From the NCBI GenBank assembly GCA_003222235.1, contig QHVD01000298.1:1-9999 (forward strand): a stretch of DNA of 9,999 nt, read 5' to 3'. A program made the translations under genes and the position numbers. The notes under the pieces are model-generated. The model made no database searches, was not told the origin of the DNA, and was given only the letters and a program-made list of their open reading frames with translations. Positions 1-5,955 of this stretch are shown in pieces. Source of the DNA: Gemmatimonadota bacterium. GTDB taxonomy: Bacteria > Gemmatimonadota > Gemmatimonadetes > Gemmatimonadales > GWC2-71-9. The number at the start of each line of letters is the position of its first letter. Positions within the stretch are counted from its first letter, which is position 1.

Positions 1-677
1 TGTTCGTGCGCGCCCGGGTGAAGGAATCCGACGTGTGGCGGGAAACGCGCCAGGAGACGTGGCGCGGGCTGGGCCGCGCCATCGTGTCGAACTCGAAGCT
101 GTTCCTTTACCTGGTCCTGCTGATGGCCATGATGAACCTGGTGTCGCACGGGACCCAGGACATGTACCCCACCTTCCTGCAGCGCGATTGGGGCTTCTCT
201 CCGACCAGGCGGGCGGCACTCACCGCGTTTTCGATGGTCGGCGCGCTGAGCGGCGGGGTCGTGTGCGGCCTCTACTCCGATCGCCTGGGGCGGCGCCGCA
301 CGATCGTGCTCGCGCTCGTGGGCGCCCTGGTTGTGATCCCGCTGTGGGCGTTCGCGCCGTCACTGCCGCTCCTCGTCGCCGGCGCGTTCGTGATGCAGTT
401 CTTCGTCCAGGGAGCGTGGGGGGTGATCCCGGCGCACATCACCGAGCTGTCGCCCGATTCGGTCCGCGGCTTTCTCCCCGGCTTCGCGTACCAGTGCGGG
501 GTCGCGCTCGCGAGCTCGATCCCGCACCTGCAGGCGCTGTTTGCCGCGGGCGCGAGCTACGCCTCGGCGATGGCGCGCTCCGCCGCGGTCGTGTTCGCGC
601 TCGGTGCGATTGTAGCGGGGTTCGGGCGAGAGCGGCGAGGGGTGGCGTTCGGGCGAGCGGGTGTGTCTCGCGAATGA
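1..677 (+). CDS. MFS permease, C-terminal half (SHS/lactate-permease-like), cut by the window edge
   Basis: The reading frame is open from base 3 (TTC before the GTG at 6), so this is the 3' half of a longer gene and not a gene starting at 6. The residues correspond to the central loop and about six membrane helices: roughly 30-50, 68-90, 98-117, 118-140, 158-180 and 185-205 of the visible part. Between the second and third helices lies the MFS motif A repeat (SDRLGRRRTIVL). The segment SHGTQDMYPTFL, and later WGVIPAHITELSP followed by VRG, resemble the sialate:H+ symporter (SHS) family, which includes lactate/pyruvate permeases. That family assignment is from memory. It would sit in the inner membrane and import an organic acid or other small anion with protons. 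The next gene on the same strand is a Rieske oxygenase 245 bases away, so transporter and enzyme may share a substrate, but the repeat between them argues against a tight operon. Confidence 0.88.
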   Translation, partial: FVRARVKESDVWRETRQETWRGLGRAIVSNSKLFLYLVLLMAMMNLVSHGTQDMYPTFLQRDWGFSPTRRAALTAFSMVGALSGGVVCGLYSDRLGRRRTIVLALVGALVVIPLWAFAPSLPLLVAGAFVMQFFVQGAWGVIPAHITELSPDSVRGFLPGFAYQCGVALASSIPHLQALFAAGASYASAMARSAAVVFALGAIVAGFGRERRGVAFGRAGVSRE

Positions 678-684
678 TCGTCAT

Positions 685-864
685 TAAGGGACTGAAGTCC
701 CCGCTCGGCGGCAGCGCGTCCTAAAGGACGCTTCTGCGTGAAAGCGCGCTGCGCTCCCGCCGAACGCGAGTTGGCCGAAGCCACCCAGACGGACACCAGG
801 ACCTCGCGGCACGCGAGCGTCCTTCAGGACGCCCCCGCAGCCGAGCCGGGACTTCAGTCCCTTA
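685..864. repeat. Compound foldback (MITE/BIME-like) repeat element
   Basis: Two 25-base arms, 685-709 and 840-864, are inverted copies matching at 24 of 25 positions. Each arm contains its own palindrome (GGGACT-GA-AGTCCC, 688-701, mirrored at the right end). Just inside each arm is a second palindrome of one type: GCGTCCT-AA-AGGACGC at 716-731 and GCGTCCT-TC-AGGACGC at 817-832. The element thus has four small hairpins nested in one large inverted repeat, with about 85 bases in the middle. It fills most of the gap between the permease and the oxygenase. Such layout is typical of REP doublets (BIMEs) or short non-autonomous mobile elements. No transposase is present here. The hairpins could also end transcription of the permease. 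Confidence 0.75.
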
Positions 865-910
865 TACCCCCAGGGGAGACCGTCCCCAATTGCGGTTCCC
901 CGCACGCGGC

Positions 911-916
911 TAGGCT
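911..916 (+). promoter_or_regulatory. Possible -10 box for the Rieske oxygenase gene
   Basis: TAGGCT fits the loose -10 pattern TANNNT and ends six bases before the ATG at 923. A weak TTGCGG at 890-895 could be a -35 box but is only 15 bases away. No Shine-Dalgarno sequence is visible upstream of the ATG, so a very short or absent leader is plausible. This is inference from position and sequence alone. Confidence 0.25.
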
Positions 917-922
917 TACGGC

Positions 923-2047
923 ATGACCGGCTTCCTCGAAGCCACCGAGGTGTACCGGGAAGGCCAGCGCACCCTGCCCGGCCACTACTACACCTCGCCG
1001 GAGATCTATGCGGTAGAGCAGGAGCGCATCTTCGCGGAGCGGTGGGTTTGCCAGGGTCGCGCCGCCGAAGTTTCCAATCCCGGCGATTACGTGCTGCGCA
1101 CCATCGCGGGCGAGAGTGTGATCGTCGTGCGCGGCCGGGACGGCGCGCTGCGCTCCTTCTATAATGTATGCCGCCACCGCGGCACCCGGCTGTGCGAGGA
1201 CCCGCGCGGCCGCTTCTCCGAAACGATCCAGTGCCCCTACCACGCGTGGACCTACACGATCGACGGGCAGCTGATCGGCGCGCCCCACATGGACGAAGTG
1301 GCGGGCTTCGAGAAGCGAGACTACCCGCTACATCCGGTGGCGCTCGAGACGTGGGAAGGGTTCGCTTTCCTCAAGCTCCTGCGCGAGCCGGAGCCGCTGT
1401 CGCAGACATTCGCGCCGCTCGTGGGGCGGTTCAGCCGGTTCAACCTCCCGAACCTGCGGTCGGCGCGGCGCATCGACTATGACGTCCGGGCCAACTGGAA
1501 GCTCATCTTCCAGAACTACTCCGAGTGCCTGCACTGCCCCGTGATCCACCCCACGCTCGCCAGGCTGACGCCGTACACGAGCGGCGCGAACGACCTGTTC
1601 GACGGACCCTATCTCGGCGGCTACATGGTGATCAGGCAGGAAGGCGGCAGCCTCACCATGAGCGGCAGGGCCTGCGGGCGGCCGGTGGGGGCGCTCCCGC
1701 CGGAGGATCGGAACCGGGTCTACTTCTACTCGATCTTCCCGAACCTGCTGCTCAGCCTGCACCCCGACTACGTCATGTTCCACACGCTGTGGCCGGAGGG
1801 ACCCGGGCGGACGGGCATCACGTGCGAGTGGCTGTTCCACCCCGACTCGTTCGACGAACCCGGCTTCGATCCCGACGACGCGGTGCGCTTCTGGGACGAG
1901 ACCAACCGTCAGGACTGGCACATCTGCGAGCTGAGCCACGCCGGGATCGCCTCCCGCGCCTACCAGCCGGGGCCGTACTCGCCGCGGGAGGCGATATCGG
2001 CGGCGTGGGACCGGGAGTTCTTGCGGGCGATCGGGCAAGCACGGTGA
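923..2047 (+). CDS. Rieske-type ring-hydroxylating oxygenase, alpha subunit
   Basis: A 374-residue oxygenase component that would use O2 and electrons from a reductase to hydroxylate an aromatic ring or demethylate/oxidise a quaternary amine. The N-terminal Rieske domain has the [2Fe-2S] ligands C83-x-H85 and C104-x2-H107. The C-terminal catalytic domain carries the mononuclear iron site: H204 and H209 in NYSECLHCPVIHP, with E201 as the probable bridging acid. The third ligand is most likely D331 in NRQDWHICE. Length is close to the usual 350-450. Sequence style (CLHCPVIHP, QDWHICE and then YQPGPYS) recalls the carnitine/choline/betaine-type and related single-component alpha subunits more than naphthalene-type two-subunit enzymes, but substrate cannot be told. 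No beta subunit, ferredoxin or reductase gene lies in the window. The ATG at 923 is kept because it precedes the conserved N-terminal helix, though it has no visible ribosome binding site. Confidence 0.93.
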   Translation: MTGFLEATEVYREGQRTLPGHYYTSPEIYAVEQERIFAERWVCQGRAAEVSNPGDYVLRTIAGESVIVVRGRDGALRSFYNVCRHRGTRLCEDPRGRFSETIQCPYHAWTYTIDGQLIGAPHMDEVAGFEKRDYPLHPVALETWEGFAFLKLLREPEPLSQTFAPLVGRFSRFNLPNLRSARRIDYDVRANWKLIFQNYSECLHCPVIHPTLARLTPYTSGANDLFDGPYLGGYMVIRQEGGSLTMSGRACGRPVGALPPEDRNRVYFYSIFPNLLLSLHPDYVMFHTLWPEGPGRTGITCEWLFHPDSFDEPGFDPDDAVRFWDETNRQDWHICELSHAGIASRAYQPGPYSPREAISAAWDREFLRAIGQAR

Positions 2048-2149
2048 CCTGCCCGTCATGACCTCCATGCAATCCGATCGCTTCCGCGCGCCGTAGGAAA
2101 CGCGGAACTCGCCGGAGACCCGGCTTACAGGGTATCGAGGAGAGCCAGC

Positions 2150-2344
2150 ATGGACGCGCCGCGATGCGATTTCTACGATTGGGTGAGCCGCCGCACCTGC
2201 AATCGCCCGGCCGCCTGGCTGACGCACCAGCGCTCCGTCAACGACTCGCGTTCCATCCACTATTATTGCGACGCTCACCGGCCGCCCCGCGCCCATCCCG
2301 TGAGGTCGGCCCGCTCGAGTCGCGAGGTGCCGAGCGCCGACTGA
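2150..2344 (+). CDS. Small Cys/His-rich protein, putative zinc-binding, unknown function
   Basis: A 64-residue protein preceded by a strong ribosome binding site, GAGGAG at 2137-2142, seven bases from the ATG, which supports it as a real gene. Three cysteines and a histidine are arranged C6-x10-C17-x22-C40-x2-H43, the last pair in YYCDAH. That spacing could hold one zinc ion in a compact knuckle fold. The C-terminal 20 residues are basic and Ser/Arg/Pro-rich and are probably disordered. There is no signal peptide or membrane helix, so it should be cytoplasmic. It follows the oxygenase gene by 100 bases and converges on the cupin gene with 13 bases between stops. I do not recognise a named family. 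A nucleic-acid or protein-binding role is only a guess from size, charge and metal ligands. Confidence 0.65.
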   Translation: MDAPRCDFYDWVSRRTCNRPAAWLTHQRSVNDSRSIHYYCDAHRPPRAHPVRSARSSREVPSAD

Positions 2345-2357
2345 GGGCCCGCGGCCC
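2345..2357. terminator. Short GC hairpin between convergent genes
   Basis: GGGCC (2345-2349), a three-base loop CGC, and GGCCC (2353-2357) form a small hairpin. It exactly fills the gap between the stop of the Cys/His protein and the stop of the cupin gene. There is no T-run on either side, so it would be at best a weak bidirectional terminator. Confidence 0.3.
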
Positions 2358-2735
2358 CTACTTCTGCCGCAGGTAGCTGTCGGTCTTGCTCAACCAGTCT
2401 TGCCGCGGCGGCGAGAAGACGTCGACGTCCAGCGTGTCCTCGAGCGCGTGTGCCTCGTGCGGGACGTGCGAGGGCAGGTGCAGCACCTCCCCCGCCCGCA
2501 CCACCACTTCCTGTTCGCCGTTCTCGCCCACGAGGAACCTGAGCGCGCCTTCGAGGATGTAGGTGAACTGCTCGTTCTCGTGGGCATGCCTGGGCACGAT
2601 GCACCCCTTCTTGAGGTAGACGTGCGCGAGCATTAGCCGGTCGCCCGTGATCAAGCGGCGCGAGAGCAGGTCGTTCAACTGTTCTTCGGCCAGCTCTTCC
2701 CAACAGTACCATGCGGCTCGGCGCGGCGGCGGCAT
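2358..2735 (-). CDS. Single-domain cupin protein, KdgF-like
   Basis: A 125-residue one-domain cupin. Motif 1 is seen at G44 to about 66 (GCIVPRHAHENEQFTYILEG), with likely metal ligands H50, H52 and Q56 (or E55). Motif 2 (GEVLHLPSHVPHEAHAL, about 82-98) gives H93. The pattern and length resemble KdgF-type cupins, one of which linearises unsaturated uronates during pectin or alginate breakdown. Many relatives have no known substrate, so only the metal-binding cupin fold is firm. The start is well supported: GGGAGGG (bases 2744-2750 read on the minus strand) lies eight bases upstream of the ATG. The protein has no signal peptide. It stands alone, with no polysaccharide-degradation genes beside it, which weakens the pectin idea. 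Confidence 0.88.
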   Translation of the reverse strand: MPPPRRAAWYCWEELAEEQLNDLLSRRLITGDRLMLAHVYLKKGCIVPRHAHENEQFTYILEGALRFLVGENGEQEVVVRAGEVLHLPSHVPHEAHALEDTLDVDVFSPPRQDWLSKTDSYLRQK

Positions 2736-2949
2736 GATCAGATCCCTCCCGATCGCGAATCCGCTACGCTACCTCGCCGCATGGCGGGGCGCCAGACACG
2801 GGCCCGACGCTCGCGCCGGGGTGTATTACACGTTGGCTGATCGCCGCCGCGCGGTGCAGTGACCGTCCTCACGACACGACTCGGTCTCATGCCAGCCATG
2901 CAAAATGCTCGATCTTGTGCAGGGCTCCAGCCATCCGGTCTGGTGCAAA

Positions 2950-2971
2950 CTCGTTACAGGTCCGTAACGAG
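2950..2971. promoter_or_regulatory. Perfect 8-bp dyad, possible operator
   Basis: CTCGTTAC, six bases, then GTAACGAG form a perfect inverted repeat. The half-site size and spacing (22 bases overall) suit a dimeric helix-turn-helix regulator such as a TetR- or LysR-type protein. It lies about 100 bases upstream of the lipoprotein start and about 215 upstream of the cupin start. No regulator gene is nearby, and no T-run follows, so a terminator is less likely. Confidence 0.35.
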
Positions 2972-3057
2972 CTCGCCCCAAGGGCTCTCGCAGAGGGGCT
3001 TAGGGGCATTTGCGTCGCGCCGGTTCAATGTTCCGCGATGGCAAGGCTTATGCACAT

Positions 3058-3062
3058 AGGAG
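3058..3062 (+). promoter_or_regulatory. Ribosome binding site deciding the lipoprotein start
   Basis: AGGAG lies seven bases before the ATG at 3070 and four before the tandem ATG at 3067. It excludes the in-frame TTG at 3010 as the start, which would also put 20 non-signal residues before the signal peptide. Confidence 0.6.
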
Positions 3063-3069
3063 CGGCATG

Positions 3070-3615
3070 ATGGCAAACCTCAGCAGACACGTCGCAATCG
3101 CTGGCCTCGCCGGGCTCCTCGCCGCGTGTGCCGCCAGTTCGTCCGAGTGGCAGGAGCGCCTCACGGTGCTCCCCGCAGCGGGGGATCGCCTGATCGGGGA
3201 GCGGCTGATCGACGCCCAGTACGTCGTGGCCGGCAGGCTCGAGCACGTGGAACGAGCAGACCTGTATGAGCCGCACGGTGGATGGCTCATGCGGATGCTG
3301 TTCCACGATCAGGGTGCGCCGGAAGCCTACGAGGCGAAGATCCAGGTCGATTCCGTCCTCAAGGGCGGCGGCGCGCCGAAGCGCTTGTACGTGACGTTCT
3401 TCGCGCCCCGCGGCAACCGCCTTCCCACGGTGGGCGAGGACGCGATTTGGATCGCGCACCGCCGCCAGCTGTGGAGACTCGCGCAGTCCGCCCAGTACGG
3501 GACCCCGTACGACATCGGCCTCGCGCTCGACTCGGACGACGACATCCGCCCGGTGGGCGAGTGGCCGTGGTTGCGCGCGGTCGCGCAGAAGCTCCAGCTC
3601 TCGCACGTCTGGTAA
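3070..3615 (+). CDS. Predicted lipoprotein of unknown function
   Basis: About 181 residues. The N-terminus is a clear lipoprotein signal: short basic n-region (SRH), hydrophobic stretch AIAGLAGLLA, and lipobox LAAC with C20 as the lipidated cysteine. The mature part should sit in the periplasm attached to a membrane. It has a YVVAGRLEHVE strand, then EAKIQVDSVLKG and a strand YVTFFAP followed by VGEDAIWIAHR. This is reminiscent of small beta-barrel domains in proteins annotated only as hypothetical, where a motif of the type V-x-S-V-L-K-G is followed by a V-x-F/Y-x-x-P strand. No catalytic motif is recognised. The start at 3070 (or the adjacent ATG at 3067) is set by the AGGAG site and the signal peptide. 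It converges on the amidase gene across a strong hairpin. A function cannot be assigned. Confidence 0.75.
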   Translation: MANLSRHVAIAGLAGLLAACAASSSEWQERLTVLPAAGDRLIGERLIDAQYVVAGRLEHVERADLYEPHGGWLMRMLFHDQGAPEAYEAKIQVDSVLKGGGAPKRLYVTFFAPRGNRLPTVGEDAIWIAHRRQLWRLAQSAQYGTPYDIGLALDSDDDIRPVGEWPWLRAVAQKLQLSHVW

Positions 3616-3619
3616 ACGG

Positions 3620-3643
3620 CCGGCGCGCCGGACGGCGCGCCGG
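3620..3643. terminator. Strong GC hairpin between convergent genes
   Basis: CCGGCGCGCC (3620-3629), loop GGAC, GGCGCGCCGG (3634-3643): a perfect 10-bp stem starting five bases after the lipoprotein stop and ending nine bases before the amidase stop. The position between two convergent genes suggests a bidirectional terminator. It lacks a T-run, as is common for hairpins in GC-rich genomes. Confidence 0.6.
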
Positions 3644-3651
3644 GACCCGGC

Positions 3652-5298
3652 TCAGTCTCCCGAAGGCAAACCGGCTGTAGGCAGGAAGTGCGGCGGTCGC
3701 CGCAGTCTGGTCGCCTGCTCGTACGCGAAGGCGAGCCGAACGAGCGTCGTCTCGCTGAACATCGCCCCGATGAACGATAGCCCCACCGGCAGCCCAAGCA
3801 CGTAGCCTGCGGGCACGGTGACGTGCGGGTATCCCGCGACCGCGGCCGGCGTCGAGCTCCCGCCCAGGAAGTGGTCTCCATTCACCAGATCGATGGGCCA
3901 CGGCGGGTTCCCGGTCGGCGCCACGAGGGCGTCGAGCCGCTGGTCCTCCAGGATCACCTTCAGCCCCTCATCGCGGGCGAGCTTCCCGCACTTGGCGAGC
4001 GCCTCGACGTACGGCTGATCGGTGAGCGGGCCCTTCTCGTCCGCCTTGAGCATCAAGTCCTGCCCGAAGTACGGCATCTCCTGGTCCTTGTAGCGCTCGT
4101 TGAAGTCGATGATGTCCCGCAGCGTCTTGACCGGCGCACCGGGAGCAAACTCCCCAAGGAAGCGGTTCAGGTCCGCCTTGAACTCGTAGAGCAAGACGGT
4201 GAGCTCAGCCTCGTCGTATTCGCCGACGTGCGGCACGTCGGCGGGGTCGACGATCACCGCCCCGGCCTGGCGCATCACGTCGATCGCCTGGTTGATGAGC
4301 GCGTCCGTAGCCGGCTGATAGCCGAACAGCTTGTGGCGGGCAACGCCGATGCGCGCGCCCTGCAACCCGCCGGGGTCGAGTGAGCGAGTGTAATCCCCGG
4401 CGACGGCCGAGGTTGCGGGATCCTTCGGATCCGGGCCGGCGAGCGCGCCGAGCAGCAGGGCGGCGTCGCGCACGGTGCGCGCCATGGGCCCTGCCGTGTC
4501 CTGGCTGTGGGCGATGGGGACGATCCCGCTGCGGGAGACGAGCCCGACGGTGGGCTTGATCCCCACGAGCGAGCACGCCGAGGCCGGGCAGACAATGGAC
4601 CCGTCGGTCTCGGTGCCGACGCCGACCGCGGCGAAGTCGGCGGCGATCGCCGCCCCGGTGCCGGAGCTCGAGCCGCAGGGACTGCGGTCGAGGGCGTAGG
4701 GGTTCCTGCACTGGCCGCCCCGGGCGCTCCAACCGCTCGACGAGCTGCTCGAGCGGAAGTTCGCCCACTCGGACAGGTTCGTCTTCCCGATGATCACGGC
4801 GCCCGCCTGGCGCAGCTGCCGCACGACGAACGCGTCCTCGGGCGGCCGCGCTCCCACGAGGGCGAGCGAGCCCGCGGTCGTGGCCATGCGGTCCGCGGTC
4901 GCGATGTTGTCCTTGACCAGCACGGGAATCCCGTGCAGCGCCCCGCGTGGCCCCTTCGCTTTGCGCTCAGCGTCGAGCCGTCCTGCGATGAACAGGGCTT
5001 CGGGGTTCGTCTCGATGACGGCGCGCAGGGCGGGCCCGCTCCTATCGAGCTCGTCGATGCGGGCGAGGTAGTACTCGCACAACGACCGCGCGGTGTACTT
5101 GCCGTTTTGCATCCCTTCCTGCAAATCGGCGATGGTCGCCTCGGCGAGCGCGAACGGTGGGACGACAGGAGCCGGAACCCCGGACGCGGTCCCCGCAGAA
5201 CCCGCCCTCCCTGTCCGACAGCTCCCGGCGGCCAGCACCGCCAGGCTGCCGGCAGCGCCATAGACCACGAACTCACGGCGACTTAGCTCTCGCGACAT
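3652..5298 (-). CDS. Tat-exported amidase (amidase signature family)
   Basis: A 548-residue member of the amidase signature family, which hydrolyses carboxamides through a Ser-cisSer-Lys triad. The triad is visible: K129 in VLVKDN, S210 in CGSSSG, and nucleophile S234 in TDGSIVCP. The 24-residue spacing between the two serines matches the family. The N-terminus has a twin-arginine signal (SRREFVV, residues 6-12) with a hydrophobic stretch, so it is probably folded in the cytoplasm and exported. C27 in LAAGSC might be lipidated, but the lipobox is imperfect. Residues 183-189 form an unusual serine run just before the catalytic loop. The Tat signal and length recall secreted peptide amidases (Pam) and related enzymes; the substrate is unknown. 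The ATG at 5298 is chosen because it gives the complete Tat signal. No ribosome binding site is visible, because the heptamer array begins two bases upstream. Confidence 0.92.
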   Translation of the reverse strand: MSRELSRREFVVYGAAGSLAVLAAGSCRTGRAGSAGTASGVPAPVVPPFALAEATIADLQEGMQNGKYTARSLCEYYLARIDELDRSGPALRAVIETNPEALFIAGRLDAERKAKGPRGALHGIPVLVKDNIATADRMATTAGSLALVGARPPEDAFVVRQLRQAGAVIIGKTNLSEWANFRSSSSSSGWSARGGQCRNPYALDRSPCGSSSGTGAAIAADFAAVGVGTETDGSIVCPASACSLVGIKPTVGLVSRSGIVPIAHSQDTAGPMARTVRDAALLLGALAGPDPKDPATSAVAGDYTRSLDPGGLQGARIGVARHKLFGYQPATDALINQAIDVMRQAGAVIVDPADVPHVGEYDEAELTVLLYEFKADLNRFLGEFAPGAPVKTLRDIIDFNERYKDQEMPYFGQDLMLKADEKGPLTDQPYVEALAKCGKLARDEGLKVILEDQRLDALVAPTGNPPWPIDLVNGDHFLGGSSTPAAVAGYPHVTVPAGYVLGLPVGLSFIGAMFSETTLVRLAFAYEQATRLRRPPHFLPTAGLPSGD

Positions 5299-5300
5299 GG

Positions 5301-5381
5301 CTGGGTGCTAGGTGCTAGGTGTTGGGTGCTAGGGGCTGCGTGCTAGTTTTTCATCCCTAACACCTAGCACCCAGCACCTAG
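5301..5381. repeat. Inverted array of CTAGGTG heptamers in a divergent intergenic region
   Basis: The left arm (5301-5346) is six tandem heptamers of consensus CTAGGTG plus a partial CTAG. The right arm (about 5354-5381) is three to four units of the complement (CACCTAG, CACCCAG, CACCTAG). A T-rich spacer, TTTTTCA (about 5347-5353), separates them. The arms can pair into a long hairpin with several registers. The array occupies virtually the whole gap between the divergent amidase and receiver genes, beginning two bases from one start codon and ending two bases from the other. It must therefore overlap any promoter there. Degenerate units (TTGGGTG, CTAGGGG, CTGCGTG) suggest an old array. Confidence 0.8.
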
Positions 5382-5383
5382 AG

Positions 5384-5782
5384 ATGTGGCCCCCGCGCAT
5401 CCTCATTATGTCCCCCGACCAGCGCAGCCGCGCGCTGCTCCGGGCCGAGCTCCGCGAAGCGGGCTACGACGCGATCGGCGCGAGCAGCCTCACGACCACT
5501 CTGCGCTATCCGCCCGACGAGCCGGACCGGGGCCCCGTACGGCTATTCATAGTCGATGGTGATGCCGCGGCTGCGCCGGCGCTGCTCGAGCGGACGCGAG
5601 CACGGTACCCTGGAAGCCGCTTCCTGCTGATCCGTCCCGGTGCCGCGGCCGCGCGTCCCCCCGATCCCCCCCGGCCCTGGCAGAGGGTGCTGCGGCGCCC
5701 GATCACCATCGGCGAGATCGTCGCGGCTGCGCGGGAGCTGGTGCCCCTGCCCCCTGAGCTGCAGGTCTCGATCGACCGGTGA
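5384..5782 (+). CDS. Degenerate receiver-domain (CheY-like) protein
   Basis: A 132-residue single-domain protein with the outline of a response-regulator receiver. Beta-1 is RILIMSPD (5-12), where the usual acidic pair becomes Ser-Pro-Asp. Helix 1 is rich in Arg/Leu, then GYDAIGASS (27-35). Beta-3 is RLFIVDGD (53-60), where D58 or D60 could be the phospho-acceptor. Beta-4 is RFLLIRPG, and a final RRPITIGEIVAAARELV matches the usual KP-x-x-x-x-x-L ending with Arg in place of the conserved Lys. With the acidic pair and Lys altered, it may be a phosphorylation-independent pseudo-receiver. There is no output domain and no histidine kinase nearby. The ATG at 5384 is needed to keep beta-1 but has no ribosome binding site and lies two bases from the heptamer array. 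Family assignment is from fold-level pattern only. Confidence 0.68.
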   Translation: MWPPRILIMSPDQRSRALLRAELREAGYDAIGASSLTTTLRYPPDEPDRGPVRLFIVDGDAAAAPALLERTRARYPGSRFLLIRPGAAAARPPDPPRPWQRVLRRPITIGEIVAAARELVPLPPELQVSIDR

Positions 5783-5955
5783 GGGCGGTCCCTCACGCAG
5801 GGGGATACTCCCGCCGCACCTCCCGCGTGTGCTCGCCTGGAAGGGGCGGCGGGCGGCGAATCAGGGCGGGGGTTGCGGAGAACTTGCAGGGGATCCCCAT
5901 GAGCTTCAAGTCCCCGATCGCGGGGTGCGGGCGACGACGCCGGCGAGCGGCGTCC

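Larger units (their letters stand above)
2736..3069. other. Non-coding intergenic stretch between cupin and lipoprotein genes
   Basis: About 330 bases lie between two divergently oriented genes, so promoters for both should be here. The first part holds the cupin ribosome binding site. The middle (about 2880-2990) looks less GC-rich than the surrounding genes and contains the dyad at 2950-2971. No convincing -35/-10 pair was found. Open frames here lack ribosome binding sites and protein-like composition. Confidence 0.6.

Noticed and set aside
1328..2296. Long minus-strand open frame (322 residues) opposite the Rieske oxygenase
   Set aside because: It is a shadow of the plus-strand gene in GC-rich DNA: Arg/Pro/Val-rich with no motif, whereas the plus strand has complete iron-binding motifs.
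2859..3059. 66-residue open frame in the cupin-lipoprotein gap
   Set aside because: It has no ribosome binding site, contains the dyad 2950-2971, and its sequence shows no domain-like pattern. Treated as non-coding.
4507..5286. Plus-strand open frame (259 residues) opposite the amidase
   Set aside because: The amidase catalytic triad and Tat signal are on the minus strand. This frame is Arg/Gly/Ala-rich and has no recognisable domain.
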